A stretch of DNA of 8,451 nt. Origin: REEB95 sp035632395. GTDB taxonomy: Bacteria; Pseudomonadota; Alphaproteobacteria; ATCC43930; CGMCC-115725. Where the stretch lies: assembly GCA_035632395.1 (NCBI GenBank), contig DASQGX010000083.1, positions 1 to 8,451 of the forward strand. The letters are read 5' to 3'. Below, piece after piece: positions 6,537-8,451 of this stretch. Both the position numbers and the translations under genes were made by a program. How positions within the stretch are numbered: the stretch's first letter is position 1; each line of letters begins with the position of its first letter. Below the pieces are notes generated by a model. It had not been told where the DNA came from. It made no database searches and saw only the letters and a list, made by a program, of their open reading frames with translations.

Positions 6537-8451
6537 GCGCGGTCCGCTCGGCATTCTCGCCGGCTCCGGTGCGCTTCCCGGCCGTCTGATCGAAGCGTGC
6601 GCCAAGGCGGGCCGGCCCGTTTTCGTTCTGGCATTTATCGGCGCTGCCGATCCGGTCGTCATCGACAAGGTGCCCCACGCTTGGATCCGCCTCGGCCAAG
6701 CCGGCAGCGGCCTCGCCATCTTGCGCGCGCACGGCGTGCGCGAGCTGGTGATGGCCGGCGGCGTACAGCGGCCGTCGCCGCTGGCGCTGCGGCCCGATTG
6801 GCGCACGCTTAAATTTTTCGCCGCGCTCGGTTGGCGCGCGCTCGGCGACGATGGCTTGCTGCGCGCGGTGATCCACGCGCTCGAAGCCGAAGGTTTTGCC
6901 GTCGTCGGCGCCGAGGCGATCCTCGGTCGCGATCTTGCACCTGAAGGTCCGCTGGGCAAACGTGCGCCCGATGCGGCGTTAGCGTCGGACATCGCGCTCG
7001 GCTTGGCCGCGGCGCGCGAGCATGGCGCCCGCGATCGCGGGCAGGCGGTGGTCGTGGCCGCGGGCAAGGTAATCGATCGCGAAGGTCCCGATGGCACCGA
7101 CGCGCTGTTGAAGCGCTGCAAAGGCCGCGCCGTCGGCGGCGTCCTGGTCAAGACCAGCAAGCCGGGGCAGGAACGCCGCGCCGACTTGCCGGCGATTGGA
7201 CCCGACACGATCACGGCCGCCGCTGATGCCGGCCTCAAAGGCGTTGTCGTTGAGGCCGGCGCGACCCTGCTGATCGACCGCAGTGCCATCATCGCGGCTG
7301 CCGACCATGCCGGTTTGTTTGTCGTCGGCATGCCCGCGCCGCAATCGCCGGCGGCGGTCAACGAGACAGAACCGCCGCTGATCTACCTCATTGCCGGCGA
7401 ACCGTCGGGTGACGCGCTTGGCGCCAATCTGATGCGCGCATTGCGTTATCGGGCTCAGGGCACGGTGCGTTTCGCCGGTATCGGTGGTGAGCAGATGACG
7501 GCCGAAGGTCTGACCAGCCTATTCCCGCTCGACGATCTGGCGGTGATGGGCGTCGCCGAAGTGCTCCCGCGCGCCCGCACGATCCTGAAGCGCGTCGCAC
7601 AGGCTGTTGCCGATATCCGCGCGCGCCGGCCTGCCGCGGTGGTCACCATCGACAGTTCGGGATTCAACTGGCGCGTGGCGCAGCGATTGCGTCGTGCCGG
7701 CGACCGCGTGCCGCTCATTCATTATGTTGCGCCGATGGTATGGGCGTGGCGCGCCGGCCGCGCCCGGCGCATGGCGCGCTGGTACGACCATCTCATGGCG
7801 CTGCTGCCATTCGAGCCGCCATATTTCGAGCGTGTCGGCCTGTCGTGCTCGTATGTCGGCCATCCGGTGGTCGAAATGGGCGCCGACAGGGGCGACGGCG
7901 CCGGTTTCCGCCGCCGCCATGAGATTCCGCCGCTGGCGCGCGTGATTGCGATCCTGCCCGGCAGCCGCGGGGGCGAGGTTGGCCGGCTGCTGCCCACCTT
8001 GGGCAAGACCGTGGCGCTGCTGGCGAAGAAAATTCCCGATCTGATGATCGTGGTGCCGGCGACGGCGAATGTCGCGGCGCAGGTGAAGGCCGCCGTCGCG
8101 ACGTGGGGTGTCGATGCCGTGATCGTCGGCAATGCCGAGAAGTATGACGCGCTTGCCGCGAGCAACGCCGCGCTCGCGGCCTCGGGCACTGTGGCGCTCG
8201 AACTCGCGGTGGCCGGCGTGCCGATGGCCGTGACCTATCGCGTCAATCCGCTGACCCATGCGCTCCTGCGCCGCGTCGTCAAGGTGCGTTACGTCAACCT
8301 GGTGAACTTGATCCTGGACCGGCCGGCGGTTCCCGAGCTGCTTCAGGACGACGCGACGCCGGAAAAGCTCGCCGCCGCGATCGAACGGCTGCTCGAAGAC
8401 AAGGCAGCGCGTGCCGCGCAAATCTCCGCTGGACAAGAGGCGCTCAAGGCG
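6523..8451 (+). CDS. lpxI-lpxB: LpxI-LpxB fusion: UDP-diacylglucosamine pyrophosphatase plus lipid-A-disaccharide synthase (3'-partial)
   Basis: One frame runs from ATG 6523 to the window edge without a stop (643 codons seen). Residues 1 to about 270 are LpxI, which splits UDP-2,3-diacylglucosamine into lipid X and UMP. Its motifs include LAGSGALP (12-19), GGVQRP (79-84), GDDGLLR (108-114) and, in the C-terminal DUF1009 domain, KPGQERRADLPAIG (213-226). D221 is the likely counterpart of the key Asp in Caulobacter LpxI (inference). Residues 271-285 form a Pro/Ala-rich linker. LpxB (family GT19) starts at about 286 with AGEPSGD (291-297). It keeps D377 and R482 (in LPGSRG), equivalent to E. coli D98 and R201, and VWAWR (about 400-404), LPFE, VGHP and ASGT (553-556). 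By comparison with E. coli LpxB, some 20-40 residues are missing past the edge. ATG 6523 is the only start after the in-frame stop at 6421; it overlaps lpxA by 14 bases and lacks a clear Shine-Dalgarno. LpxB consumes the LpxI product, so the fusion joins consecutive steps at the inner face of the cytoplasmic membrane. Confidence 0.9.
   Translation, partial: MAAAERGPLGILAGSGALPGRLIEACAKAGRPVFVLAFIGAADPVVIDKVPHAWIRLGQAGSGLAILRAHGVRELVMAGGVQRPSPLALRPDWRTLKFFAALGWRALGDDGLLRAVIHALEAEGFAVVGAEAILGRDLAPEGPLGKRAPDAALASDIALGLAAAREHGARDRGQAVVVAAGKVIDREGPDGTDALLKRCKGRAVGGVLVKTSKPGQERRADLPAIGPDTITAAADAGLKGVVVEAGATLLIDRSAIIAAADHAGLFVVGMPAPQSPAAVNETEPPLIYLIAGEPSGDALGANLMRALRYRAQGTVRFAGIGGEQMTAEGLTSLFPLDDLAVMGVAEVLPRARTILKRVAQAVADIRARRPAAVVTIDSSGFNWRVAQRLRRAGDRVPLIHYVAPMVWAWRAGRARRMARWYDHLMALLPFEPPYFERVGLSCSYVGHPVVEMGADRGDGAGFRRRHEIPPLARVIAILPGSRGGEVGRLLPTLGKTVALLAKKIPDLMIVVPATANVAAQVKAAVATWGVDAVIVGNAEKYDALAASNAALAASGTVALELAVAGVPMAVTYRVNPLTHALLRRVVKVRYVNLVNLILDRPAVPELLQDDATPEKLAAAIERLLEDKAARAAQISAGQEALKA
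7330..7380 (+). other. linker between LpxI and LpxB domains
   Basis: The LpxI domain ends with a family-typical hydrophobic strand, Gly-Leu-Phe-Val-Val-Gly. The next codons read MPAPQSPAAVNETEPP and then enter the first strand of LpxB. All 17 codons are sense. The ATG at 7330 is where a separate lpxB could start, but the bases before it (TTTGTCGTCGGC) hold no Shine-Dalgarno. The Pro/Ala/Glu composition suits a flexible tether. Confidence 0.7.

Noticed and set aside
5964..7361. 465-codon minus-strand frame opposite lpxA and lpxI
   Set aside because: It crosses the lpxA/lpxI boundary, has shadow composition, and lies against two well-supported domains.
7320..7385. A hidden frameshift that would make the LpxI-LpxB fusion an artefact
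   Set aside because: LpxI and LpxB motifs are in the same frame on both sides with no indel needed. A substitution error removing a stop cannot be excluded from one sequence, so this is kept as a check rather than a call.
7519..8436. 305-codon minus-strand frame opposite the LpxB domain
   Set aside because: The plus strand encodes an intact LpxB with all its motifs; the antisense product is Arg/His-rich with no family features.

Overview
This window is a continuous stretch of seven co-directional (+ strand) genes from a GC-rich Gram-negative bacterium. The gene order rseP, bamA, skp, lpxD, fabZ, lpxA, lpxI, lpxB is the alphaproteobacterial version of the conserved envelope-biogenesis cluster. 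Using lpxI where gamma- and betaproteobacteria mostly use lpxH, together with the wording of the BamA POTRA and LpxB sequences, points to an alphaproteobacterium. From memory it looks more like Rhodospirillales than typical rhizobia, but that placement is low confidence without a search.

Layout: bases 1-25 are a short leader. rseP (26-1165) encodes a site-2 intramembrane protease. After a 39-base gap with a strong Shine-Dalgarno, bamA (about 1205-3622) encodes the outer-membrane protein insertase. skp (3622-4239) overlaps the bamA stop as TGATG, and lpxD (4239-5261) overlaps the skp stop in the same way. fabZ (5254-5724) overlaps lpxD by 8 bases. lpxA (5733-6536) follows after 8 bases. The last frame starts inside the end of lpxA (6523) and stays open to the window edge (8451). 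There is no gene-free stretch longer than 40 bases, and I see no RNA gene, mobile element, CRISPR array or intrinsic terminator.

The genes serve two arms of outer-membrane construction. RseP, BamA and Skp handle envelope stress signalling and the chaperoning and insertion of beta-barrel proteins. FabZ makes the acyl chains, and LpxA, LpxD, LpxI and LpxB carry out the first, third, fourth and fifth steps of lipid A synthesis (LpxC, step two, lies elsewhere).

The most notable observation is that LpxI and LpxB are encoded as one uninterrupted reading frame. A complete LpxI (residues 1 to about 270) is joined through a short Pro/Ala-rich linker to a nearly complete LpxB, with no stop codon between them. 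The predicted two-domain enzyme would make lipid X and then condense it with UDP-diacylglucosamine. The C-terminus of the LpxB part, probably 20-40 residues, lies beyond the window.
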